Source of the DNA: Solea solea
Taxonomy: Eukaryota; Chordata; Actinopteri; Pleuronectiformes; Soleidae
Reading direction: 5' to 3'
NCBI RefSeq assembly: GCF_958295425.1
Contig: NC_081137.1
Span: 6,652,238-6,716,237 of the forward strand
DNA length: 64,000 nt
Shown: one piece after another, positions 43,970 through 62,140 of the stretch
How the letters are laid out: each line of letters begins with the position of its first letter
Position numbering within the stretch: position 1 is the first letter of the stretch
Program-made: the position numbers and the translations under genes
Notes under the pieces: model-generated
What the model saw: the letters and a program-made list of their open reading frames with translations, nothing else
The model's database searches: none
What the model was told of the DNA's origin: nothing

Positions 43970-45309
43970 CACACAGAAGTCTAATTCATGTGCTGATCAT
44001 TTTTAAGCATCAGTTACTGGACACGGGTACCCTGACTGTGTGGTCAACAGTCCAGCGAGTGGACCCCTGTCAAATTTGTTTGTGTTTTTATGGGATTTCT
44101 TGGAAACGTTTTGGGAAAAAATGTGAAATAAAATGGCATAACCCCCTGTTGTTATCTGTGTGGGGAGCTGGGGGAGCACAGCCCAGCCCAGCCCAGCCCC
44201 AACCCCCCACTACTACTACAATCGCAGTGGGAGCACGCGTAGTTTGGCCCCGGCACCGGGGCCAGGTATTCAGAGCGTGGCGGTGTGGCCACAGCCGGAC
44301 TGGCACAAATCCACCATGCCACGAACATGCCATATCCTAAACCTTACTGACTTGAAGAACCATGAGGAAGTGAGTCTGACACCTTGAGGACTTCAACAAC
44401 ATAACTTCATGGTCTGATTAAGTGATTCTAAGTGATGTTTTAAAGACTCTGAGAATGTTAAAAACTCCAAGAACACCAAGAAATTCACCAACTAATCATC
44501 TGCAGAAAAAGCTCAGTCTGTCAGAAGATGGCTTGTGTTTCAGAGGTCGTGAGTTCAACTCTTACTGTCAACTGAACTTCTGCACTACTTTCAAACTTCA
44601 GACCAAAATACAAAGTTAAAATTATTATTATTGTTCTGCAGCTCAGGAAGAGTAGCTTCTGCTGGAAGAACAAGACTTGTATGTCTAAGGGTTGTTGATT
44701 CAAATTTTTGATAACCACCAAGTGACTGTTCTCAATTCACAAAATTCTGACCTGGACGAGAAAGTTAAGTACACCAAGTAAGTCAGGGAATCATCATCAG
44801 CATGAATGGCTCACACCATATGAAGGAGTCTTGGATCTCTGAGATTGTGAGTTCAACTCTTGCAATCAACTGAACTTCCTCCAACTTTAGATCTTCAGAC
44901 CAACATAAGAATTTAAAAATACCAGCAACATGTTATTCTGCAGGTCAATGACAGTAGCTCGTGCTGTAAGAATAAGACTTGTACCTCAAAGGTAATCAGT
45001 TCAAGTCTTATGGTCTAACTGTTTGAGTGTGACGTTCAAAGTAAACAGTCAAAAGCTCTAAGAGAACATGAAGAAGAGAAGTTGCAGGTAGCTCAGTGGA
45101 CAAGAATGCTGCTTTGAAATTCAGAGGTCATAGGTTCACTTCTTGTGAGGACCAGGAAATTTTAAAGGTCAACATCCAAAGTGAAGATTGAAAGGGGACC
45201 GAAAGCCCTAATTGTAGTAGGATTTGGTGGTGCAGTGGTTTTGTTCACAACCAGAGGAATGTGTGCGTTACAAGGTGACCGGTTCGATTCCACAGCCTTG
45301 CAGGTTCCA

Positions 45310-45600
45310 TTCATACATGGGTGGGGCAGGGCAGGTTGCAAGAGGTGAGGTTGGAGCAGGAGCAGGGGCAGGCCAGTTAGTGAGGTGAGGATAGGAGGGG
45401 CATGGCAGGTTGTGAGAGGTGAGGAGAGGAAGGGCAGGGCAGGGCAGGGAGTGAGAGATGAGGAGAGGAAAGAAGGGGCAGGGAGTGAGAGATGAGGAGA
45501 GGAAGGGCAGGGCAGGGCAGTGAGAGGAGAGGAGAGGAGGGGTAGGTGAGGAGAGGAGAGGAGGGTCAGGTAGTGAGAGGAGAGGAGGGGCACGGAGGGG
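45310..45600. repeat. Purine-rich GGGGCAGG/GAGAGGAG minisatellite
   Basis: Nearly all G and A on the plus strand, with recurring GGGCAGGGCAGG and GTGAGAGGTGAGGAGAGGA blocks. The G-runs could allow G-quadruplex or triplex formation. It yields a 175-codon proline/serine/leucine ORF on the minus strand that is an artefact of composition. Confidence 0.85.
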
Positions 45601-45644
45601 TCAAAGGTCAAATACTTTATATTACACTCTGCAGCAAAAGGTAA

Positions 45645-45707
45645 CCGCATTAAGACACTTGGGTGCTGGGGGCCTTCGGCCCCCAGCACCCAACTGTCTT
45701 AATGCGG
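45645..45707. repeat. Near-perfect 30-bp-stem hairpin (HP1)
   Basis: The left stem CCGCATTAAGACACTTGGGT plus GCTGGGGGCC is matched by the right stem with one mismatch in 30 bp, leaving a 3-nt TTC loop. The apex is GGCC-TTC-GGCC. It is GC-rich and stands out from AT-rich surroundings. Confidence 0.95.
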
Positions 45708-45727
45708 ATTTAAGAGAGTTGGATGGG

Positions 45728-45754
45728 GGTGGTGGGGCCGTTGGCCCCACCACC
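45728..45754. repeat. Perfect 12-bp-stem hairpin (HP2) with GGCC-GTT-GGCC apex
   Basis: GGTGGTGGGGCC and GGCCCCACCACC pair fully around a 3-nt GTT loop. Outer bases AGTTGGATGG (45717 onward) and CCATCC/GCCAACT (to about 45793) could extend the pairing after an asymmetric bulge. Confidence 0.92.
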
Positions 45755-45803
45755 TGTTGGTGTACTCTACAGGCTCACACCATCCAGCCAACTGTTTTGC
45801 TTG

Positions 45804-45848
45804 CTGGACTCTACAGGCGTGGCCGAAGGCCACGCCTGGCGAGTCCAG
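45804..45848. repeat. Hairpin HP3, 21-bp stem with GGCC-GAA-GGCC apex
   Basis: The left arm CTGGACTCTACAGGCGTGGC plus C pairs with the right arm GGCCACGCCTGGCGAGTCCA plus G, with two adjacent mismatches and a 3-nt loop. Same apex design as HP1 and HP2. Confidence 0.93.
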
Positions 45849-45863
45849 TAAGCTTGACGGGGG

Positions 45864-45917
45864 TACGACGCACTCGGGGGTGGTACGACGCACTCGGGGG
45901 GTACGACGCACTCGGGG
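45864..45917. repeat. Three tandem copies of TACGACGCACTCGGGG
   Basis: Copies begin at 45864, 45884 and 45902, each 16 bp and identical, spaced by 2-4 bp of G/T. They directly follow hairpin HP3. No known binding site was recognised. Confidence 0.93.
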
Positions 45918-47534
45918 TTGGTCACCTGGTGTGTCAGTCAGCAAGAGGTTAGGTTTGGTTCTGTTCCAGTGAACAACTGCTGGGTTGGGAACTGGAACTG
46001 AACCTGCCACCTCACTGTTGAGACACAACCTTTTTGGTTTGGAACAAAGCCACCTCGCCACTAAAGCCGCCTTCGTCTAAGATTGCTGTCTGCTTATAAT
46101 CTTGAGTTTGGATGTGGAGCTTTAAAAGCACCTGCTCGTCACAAGAACTGAACCTACGACCTCAGGACTTCACAGCAGCGTTCTTGTCCAGTGAGCTATC
46201 TGCTCTTCTCGATTCTTCAGTTTCTCTTAGAGCTCTTGACTGTTTACTTTTAACACTGAACTCAAACACTTGAGTTGATCATAAGATTTGAACCAACAAC
46301 CTCAGACATATAAGTCTTGTTCTTCCAGCAGGAGCTATTCTTACAGACATGCAGAACAACACGTTGCTGTATTTTGAACTTCTTATTTTGGTCTGATGTT
46401 TGAAAGTTCATTTGACAGTAAGAGTTAAACTCACAACCTCAGAGACACAAGTCATCTTCTGAGTTTTTAAAACATTAGTATGACTTTAATCAGCTGATCT
46501 ACTTCATAAGAACATGAAGTTGTGTTGTTCAAGTTCTCAAGGTGTCAGACTCAGGACAAATAGCTCACGTGGTTTATTCAAAAACTGAGGTCTGGGGTTT
46601 GAATCTTGGGTGAAACAACTTTTTTTAATATTTTATTTTAACTTTTTAAACTTATACAACAAATAGAAAAAACCTACATACAAGATGGTATACAGCACCT
46701 GACATTGCTACATGAAGTAGTTTAAGCAATAAAAGAAAGACAGAGGCTATATGAGAATATATACAGTACAATAATCAAAGTAGTCCAGTGCCTCCTGTCT
46801 AATGGTACCGGGTGAAACAACTTTTTAAGCACAATATTCAACACAGAGAGTGAATTGGTCTGAGAAAACCTGAGGAAGAGTGTGGACAGTTAGCTCAGCT
46901 GGTTAGAGAGCTGCCTTTGAGTCCTGATGTTAACGGTTCAGTTCCTAACCTGCCCCCTACTGGCCAGACTAGATACTCATTCTTAACAGTTTTAATGGTC
47001 TAGTGACATTTTTTGTTGACTATATATTTGGACATTGTTTAACATGTTTGACGGTTTATAATTGGACAGTTTACTAAATAATACACATGTTTTTATTACG
47101 ACATACTATACTGGGACACTTTTAGACAGTTCATATTTTAACTTTTTGTTGACATTATACTAGGATCCTTTTGACAGTTAATATTTGGACAGTTTTTGAC
47201 AGTATGACGTCATACTATATAATTATACATTTGACACTAAGTTAGTTTTTTGAAAACACACGTACATGGTTAGACGTGATCGTGTGTTTGCTGTGGAGCA
47301 GTGAGTCACATTAGCAGTAGCAGCCTGGCAGGTGTAATCTGAACACCTGTGATTGGATGAGAACAGCAGGTGTGAACAGAAGAAGCTCCGCCTCTGACAA
47401 AGCAAGTGGCACATTCCAAACAGATCGACACAGAGGGGAGGAGTGGAATGTACCAAGTCATGGAAAGTACACAAAGGCTTTTAAATCAGTGTGTCTTTGT
47501 GCAGGAGCAGCTCCACCTGTAATTAATCAACGTT

Positions 47535-50500
47535 AGAAAACAAGTCGTTGATTCGTTTTTTTATTTCTGGTTTTATTTTGAAAAGCGAATGAAGGCCTCT
47601 TAAATGCCACCTCAGCTCCATGGAGATTGTGATTTAGCATGAAAACATAATTTGCACTGTCTCGGGAAGAAACTGTGAAGCTTTGTCTGCATATTGCACA
47701 CGGGTTGCATTATGCAGAGCCATTTTCATTGGCTTGTTCCACATACAGAATAAACCGGAATCACACCAGACCCAAGTGCGGAAAAGCATCCCAAAGCTCA
47801 TCAGCATTACTAGCGGGATTTATGGTGAAAGGGTGAGGCAAGACTGGGCTCTTCATAATTGAATGGCGTTTCAATGCAGCTGTCAGCCTCTTCCTGCCGA
47901 GCGCTTTTTTTTTATATCGACATACTGTATATAAAAAGTTAAAGCATGGTATAATTGAATCAGATGTGATGGATAAAAGATAACAAGTAATAAGATGAAG
48001 ACACGGCCTTACAGGAAAACCACAATTTATTTACAGACACGCAGTTAAATGAGCAATACATTCCATTTTTCAAGTTTTAATATCATCTATCTATTTGGCA
48101 AAGTGATTAAAAATCTATGGGTCATGTATCTATGTCCACTGACATTACAGATTTCGTTTGGAATTTAGAAATGCAGCTTCCCACGTCTTCTTCCTCAGGA
48201 GTTTAATTGTGCATGAAGAGCCAGTCCTGGTGCTAAACACTTAATGGTGTGAAAGACGACACCACAAAAGAAGCAACCTGATGATCAAGTCATCAGATGT
48301 CCCGATGTTTTTTGTCTTGTGAGACGTCGGTGCACGTGAGAGGAGTGAGTGATGAGCACTGAGCTCTCGGGGGAAGAAAACGTCTGCAGACTGAAAAACT
48401 AAGGAACATCACACGCTCGCATTCTCTGCCTGTTACTGCTGTAAATAATAATGTGAATTATGTTAAAGGTTTAAGGATCCCAAGCAGAAAAAGCAACGCT
48501 AACATGTCTCTATCCTTAAAGGACGCAAAGACCAACTATGTACATATTTACAGTATATACAGTACACAAAAAGAAATGACTCAGAGGACACTGTCCTCCC
48601 TCCTTCTGCTAAAATCCTCCTCCATATGCTCTGCAAAATTCAGCCAGAATTCCCTGAGGGTGGATCCAAAAACGACAGCAGAGGTCAGAGGACGTCAGAC
48701 AAAGCCAGGACCTTTTCCTTTAGCGCATGGCGATGCACATATGAAAAGGCTCAGTTTGCTGAAGCACATTATCGGAGGCTGATTGTTTCAGTCGGCTGAC
48801 GTGCGGCCTGTTAGTGCCGAGCAGACACGTTTGTCACTTCCTATTGCTGTCCGGCGAGGACCAGACAGACATCATGCTGTGTAACACATGCAGCCACGTG
48901 AGCAGCGTGTTTCACTCAATCAGCTCCATGTTCATACTGTGGGCGGAGCTATCGTGATAATGCATTTTCCAGTTTCTCAATGAGCAATGTGTCTGTGCTT
49001 TGGTGAGAAATGTTAGGAGTCATACTGTGTTTTGTACCATCATTAGAGATTCATAATTCCGTTGTACGGAAGAGTATTAGTGCCACAAAATAATAATAAA
49101 AAAAAAAAAATAAAATTGAAAGAAAGGAAAAGAAAATAGCATGACTGTTTTGATGAGATTAAAGAGAGGATAAAAGATTAAAGAGATTAATCTTTAAGAT
49201 CAGAATTCATGCTGTTTTTTTCATTCAATTTTTTTTAAACACTCTTCCGTACTGTTGTTTTAAGGTACAGTGAGTAAAATTTAGCAGGGATTATTCACCG
49301 AAATATGAGTTTTTTCTGGCTTTTTAATATGTATTTTAACCCTTAGTGCAAGCAATTTTGTTCCTAAAATAAGCCAAGCCAACTCTAATCTGTAATGCAT
49401 TTCCACATTTCTCAAATTAAAAATGGGTGTACATTTTGCTCAGGTGTGTTTATATAGTAAATGAAAATGAAAAAAAAATAATTTAATCAGATTGTCTATA
49501 TGCTGTGGTAAAGAAAAGGATATCAGACACTCTATACTGCACATTCTTATAGACTCTGTATATACATTTCAACATAGTAATGGAAATGGTGTTCTAAGGG
49601 TTAAGCAAGGGCCTTGCTTTTTTTGAGGCCTTATCTTGTGCCGCCTTTCTTCCACAGCATCCCAAACGAAACAAACCAGCCAGAACGCATGTTTCGCATT
49701 TTAAAGCGGAAGCTTTCTACGCAAATAAAAGAGAACAACATCCTGTCGGTTACGTGAAGGCCACTGTAGTTCACTGATACGCTTGATAAAAAAAAAGAAA
49801 AAAGTCCTCTCTTTGTTACAGTCTGAACTCTCACAGTTAGATGTCACTTATTCTTACACACCGGATCTTTAAAGAACAGTCACCATATTGATGTGTCTCT
49901 TCAGGGATTATAAATACCTCACACCCAATAGGTTCTATAACTAAAGTTAATATGTTATATGGGTACAACTCGCTTTCTTTAGTTTGAATTAATTCAATTA
50001 TGACGTTTACGTTTTCTAAATGCATCTACACAGGAGCACAGTGATTAGAAAGAAACAGACCTCTCCGTCAAATCAACACAATAACAGGCCTATCACAGTA
50101 ATGGATTAATAATGTTGTTTAAATATGTACAATAACGTTTTTGATGCACTACAAAAGTAAAAACCACGCGATGGACCAATCCAGCGCCTGCAGCTTAAAT
50201 TACCACGAGAATGCTTCCGTAAATGAATGCTGTGTTGTTGCAAAAAGGCTAATGTTGCTGCAGTGTAGACTCTATTATACCAGAGATGAATAGTCCGGCA
50301 GTAATAGCTTCCCCCCCTGGAGCGTTGGTGATAAAATATTATCTCCAGTATCTCCACAAAGCACAAAGATCAGTACAAATACACACAGTATATGAAGTAC
50401 ACCAGTATTACATGTCACGCTGTGATCCTTTCTTTTACACACATCCTTCATAGCCTCCCTCTTGTGTTAGTGTCGTCGGCGCCAACACATTTTGGACGAG

Positions 50501-50790
50501 TAAATCAGCCATGGTGTATTATGCATGGTGTGTTTGTTCACAAATAAGGACTGTTACCTCTTTTTTTGGCTCTTTTGCATGCTGGAGCCAGGGTTTGTCA
50601 TGGCACAAACTAAAGAGAATGATAATCTCCAAGAAAGATTATTTTAATTTAGATATGATTGCGAATAATCCCCCCAAAAAAATGAAAAGAAAAAAAAGCA
50701 TGAATTTCCAGTGTTTTCAATTTAAATTGTAGCTCTAGGACATTTCACTTTGTCAGTCTGGGGGTTTCAGCGTAAAAAAAAAAAAACAGT
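47535..50790 (-). other. Intergenic and probable 3' UTR of the guanylyl cyclase gene
   Basis: No coding exon was recognised. On the minus strand a canonical AATAAA is present within TGTAAATAAATTGTGG (48022-48037) and could end a long 3' UTR of the cyclase, but nearer sites cannot be excluded. A small inverted pair (about 49070-49081 and 49246-49257) and a MITE end (about 49261-49285) interrupt the stretch. Confidence 0.4.
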
Positions 50791-58564
<7,774 letters not shown>

Positions 58565-59855
58565 TTTCTCACACAGCTGTACTGTTGCTTCGGAGTGGAC
58601 ACTTTAGAAGGATTTTCGTGTGTGTCTTTGCGTAAGGGACTGTCTCCCTTCCTTGACACTCAGCAGGGCTCTAGTCCAAAGCTGCACAGGCAACTACACA
58701 ACCCCAAGCCATCACTGTGCCAAGAAAGTAAGAAAAAGTGGAACATATTAGAAAAAAAATTCAATGTGATATGTATTTGGGTACTATGAAAAACATCTCC
58801 AGGATACATGACTGTGTTTCATCCAGCATAACATATAATGCCAGATCTTATAAGCATCTGTCTGTCTAGCTGGCACACAAAATGATGTTCCCTGAAGAAT
58901 TAGTGGCATATAAGTAGCAAGCTGATTAATTCCCCCGGAGCCATGGGGTTTAAAATCAAGTGCCAAGTAACGCAAGGACTTATTCTGAACTTGAGTATCT
59001 CTTTTCCAAGATTCTCAGATTTTTGGAACATGCATCTTAATTTGTATCAGCTGCCAGAAAGAGATGATGGCACACTGGTGGTACAGGTTTATTCAGAAAA
59101 AGACAGCTGAGCAAAAGGCCTGCACAACACGACTGTGGTGAAACTAAAATTAAAACTAAAACCTTCTGCAAAACTGAGAAATAGAAAATAATAGTTCAGG
59201 AATGCAGTATGCAGTATTTTAGGCCTATAACCTGACAAAGGCAAGTGAAGTTAAGTTTTTGTTTTGCACATTTGGACACAGAAAGAAATCTGTATCATGT
59301 ACGTAAATGTATTTTATTTGACTAAAAATATTCCAAAAATAAATACCAGTGAGCCAAACTTGTTTCTGTCAGATGAGCAGCTAACAAGCCTTCTATGTGT
59401 CCAATACTGAAACAGGCTTAGAGTTGCTCATGGGTAAAGGTGAACACGGACTATAATATTCTCTCCCACTTTTTTTTTTATTTTTATAAAGAATAGCTCA
59501 AATCATGTTCACCCCATAAATTTCACATAATTACAAATAACGTAGTAGACAGATCTTTCAGATAACATACCATTATTACCAAGTAATGAAATAGATTTAA
59601 CAAGACAAGTTTCTGACCTGGAGCAGTTTTTCTACCTCGAATCCATGTCATGATTGCCACCATCCAAATTCCAGGTGTATTGAGTGTATACTGCAGGAGC
59701 ACTTAAATGTGGTCTTTGACTGTAAGCAAATGTAATCCAAAAAAGTGAAAAGGGAAAACGTATATCCTCGTGAAACTGGGTTCCTTCAAGATGACACCAC
59801 AAATTATAAATCTCTACATTGCTTTAGTTCTTCTCTGACTGACCCTAAACCACAG

Positions 59856-59950
59856 GGCAAAAGGAAGGCGCTTGAGAAGAGGTGCAACCTCGATCCAGAG
59901 TATGGACGGGTCAAAAATAGATCCAGCAACAAGCCGGGGAGTGGCAACAG
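59856..59950 (+). other. Isolated exon-like ORF, product not recognised
   Basis: A 95-nt open stretch has a pyrimidine-containing acceptor (CTAAACCACAG) before it and a strong donor (CAACAG|GTAAGAGA) after it. It reads as 31 codons beginning GKRKALEKRCNLDPEYGR and ending NKPGSGN, highly basic and polar. The frame is open further upstream for about 37 codons. I do not recognise a family. It could be an exon of an unrecognised gene, a lncRNA exon or chance. Confidence 0.3.
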
Positions 59951-61935
59951 GTAAGAGAATGCGTAGAGAGGGACGGACTGGAAGGCTTTGACTTCTCAGC
60001 CCTCTTTAGCTTTTAATCCATACTAGTGTGGGAAGAGTGTGTGTGTGTGAAGGGAGGGCAGGAGGAGATGAAGAAGAAGGTGAAAGTAGACATCAATGGT
60101 CATGATGAAAATGGTAGCAAACACTGAGTTTGGCCTATAGTTTACTCCTCCGGCTGGTTCTCGGTGAACAGAAGCAGAAGCTCGCTCTTACTGAAAACAT
60201 GGCTGCCAATGGGGACACAAGAATGAACACATTTAGGAACTTGACAAAGACTTTGTAAAATGCTCACTCCCAGCACCAAAGTCTGTACAGAAACACAGCA
60301 ATTTTACATCGCAGCACACAGGAGTTACTGCTGCCTCCATCAGAAACTTCAAATGTATTATATTGTGACTTCAGTACTGGAAATACTGTGTGAAGAAAAA
60401 AAAAATAATTGCAGAACTAACCAATACAACCCAGGACGATAATATCATAAATTGCTACCTTCAGTGAATCTTGAAACTGGTGCAGCGACGAACACACCTG
60501 TGACTGTAGCCTCATATAACCCTTCCACCGCAGCTTAAATCCTCCTTAGACCTTCACCCATTGTTTTTTCCTTCCCCGGGGCCTGCTACAGTAGCATGAA
60601 TATGTTAACTGAAGCTTAATACACAATGGAGTCTGGTTTTTGTCCATCAGTGTTTTGGTAAAATCTCGTTTGACTTAAGCTTTGCACACATGATTAAAGC
60701 TGTTTTTCCATTGGTGTTTTACATTAATGAGATTTTCATAGATAGTATTGATGGATACTTAAGGCCTTTCCTGAAGTTGGCCAATAGTGCAGGTCAATGA
60801 GAGCACCTTACATACGGGGAGGAATGCTAACAAAGGCATAAGAGCTATCTAAGCTGAAGCCAAGGGCTGAAAATATCTTGTGTCAAGCCCCTGAGTCTGA
60901 CGTTGGTCTTTTGACCTGGTTCAATGTGCAGCTTGCTACAGCACTGCGTGGGAAAGCAAACTCCACAGTTGGAGAAAAGCCGTGGTACTCACAGCTGATA
61001 CAGAGACGTGTTAATAAACGCAGCCTCAGGTTCTGCTGCAGAGCTTTATGAATGTGAAGGTCTGTCTGCTTCATGAAGAAGCGTGTGGACACATTTGGTC
61101 TTATATGTCCTGTCTTGCACATTGGTGGCGGTGCTCGCTGAAGTAATCAGATTAGTCAGGAGAGGCCATGCTCAACTGATCTGCTGCCTGCAAGCCTCTT
61201 AGTGACATGGCTAATGGCAGTGACAGAGATCGCCTCAGAGCAAGGTCAGACACAGCAAAGAACCAGCTTGGCCTACTACAGAGCACAGCACGAAATTAAC
61301 ACTTCTGACCTGTGATGTGAACGCTTTGCCCTAAAAATCACTGTACGGCAAACATACTGGAGCATAAATCTATATGTTTTAATATCTAATTATTTAATTT
61401 AGCTGCCTTTTGCAGACAGTGTCGTGTTTGCTCACATGACAGCAATCCCAAGAATGGAGATTTATAAATACGCCAAGTTCTTGGAATTGTTTACTTTCTC
61501 CTATGAAGCTATTTGTCGAAGTTAATCAATCACATACTGAGAAAAGGCTCAAAGAAGGAGGAGCGATAGAGCAGCTTAGACAGTCGCCTCCTGGATGACT
61601 CCACTAAATCGATCGGGTGAATTTATTTGGTCACCTCCAGCAGCAACGTCACTCCGTCTTTCCAGGGTGTCAGACTCAGGGCGATGCATTGGAGAGCAGG
61701 GAATCCTCGCTGAAAGCCTTTAAGATTGTTAGGTAAAATGTGTGTTGGGTAATAAGAATCTGTCATTTTTCATAGCCACTGACTACAGAGCTAAAGTACA
61801 TTTAAAAAATAAAGTGACAAAGTGATGTTCTGTATAGTTACGACCCAAGGTAGTGTGAAGTTGTACAATTATAATGATTTTGAAGCTAATCATTTTTTTA
61901 TTCTGCAACCTTATATTTAACTTTTTTTCTCCTTT

Positions 61936-62140
61936 TTGTTTTTATTTCAAAAATTTTTATTCAATTGTTTTTATTTCTGAATTGTTTTTATTCAATTGTT
62001 TTTATTTCTAAATTTTTTTATTCAATTGTTTTTATTTTTATTTCTCCAATTCCTATTGTTAAATGTTTGTTTCATGTAAAGCACATTGAGTTGCCTTTGT
62101 GTATGAAATGCACTATATAAATAAAGCTGCCTTACCTGAC
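61936..62140 (+). mobile_element. A/T tandem repeat followed by a LINE-L2-like 3' tail
   Basis: Repeated TTCAATTGTTTTTATTTCT units precede GTAAAGCACATTGAGTTGCC and GCACTATATAAATAAAGCTG. The latter resembles the conserved 3' tail of fish L2-type LINEs and the SINEs that borrow it. It is a 5'-truncated fragment without ORF. Confidence 0.65.

Larger units (their letters stand above)
44515..46960. repeat. Inverted array of diverged tRNA-like modules
   Basis: At least eight modules of 60-80 bp resemble tRNA-derived units with a TAGCTC-type A box and a GGTTCRA-type B box. Plus-oriented: about 44515-44575, 44640-44715, 44820-44875, 44940-45020, 45085-45150 (GGTAGCTCAGTGGACAAGAA ... AGGTTCACTTCTTG), 45220-45295 (GACCGGTTCGATTCC), 46550-46605 (AATAGCTCACGTGG ... 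GGGTTTGAATC) and 46890-46960 (GTTAGCTCAGCTGGTTAGAG ... CGGTTCAGTTCC). Minus-oriented counterparts lie at about 46285-46360, 46420-46465 and 46135-46205. None folds into a full functional tRNA by eye, and anticodon arms are degenerate. This is a description of the pattern, not proof of tRNA origin. Confidence 0.6.
40973..47534. mobile_element. Large nested foldback element or complex, about 6.6 kb, with diverged inverted arms
   Basis: The outer arms are inverted copies. The left starts AACGTTGATTAATTACAGGT, GGAGCTGCTCCTGCACAAAG (40973 onward) and continues through TTTAAAAGCCTTTG, TTGGTACATTCCACT and GGAGGCGGAGCTTCTTCT (to about 41135). The right arm (about 47390-47534) reads the reverse complement with substitutions and ends at AATTAATCAACGTT. 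A second arm pair is 41540-41932 and 46966-47300 (ends CTGGCCAGTAGGGGGCAGGT and ACCTGCCCCCTACTGGCCAG). Between them lie further inverted elements, tRNA-like modules and a hairpin core, each listed separately. No transposase ORF and no clear target-site duplication were found, so it is a non-autonomous foldback element or several nested ones. Confidence 0.75.

Noticed and set aside
45162..45689. 175-codon minus-strand ORF rich in Leu, Ser and Pro
   Set aside because: It is the complement of the purine-rich minisatellite, with no domain, no start context and no splice support.
45660..45694. Hairpin HP1 as a microRNA precursor
   Set aside because: The 3-nt loop and near-perfect GC-rich stem do not resemble a typical pre-miRNA, which has a larger loop and bulges.
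40973..47534. CRISPR array, virus-derived or retroviral insertion as an explanation for the repeats
   Set aside because: There are no regular repeat-spacer units, no long terminal repeats, and no reverse transcriptase, integrase or transposase frames. The repeats are inverted and tRNA-like.
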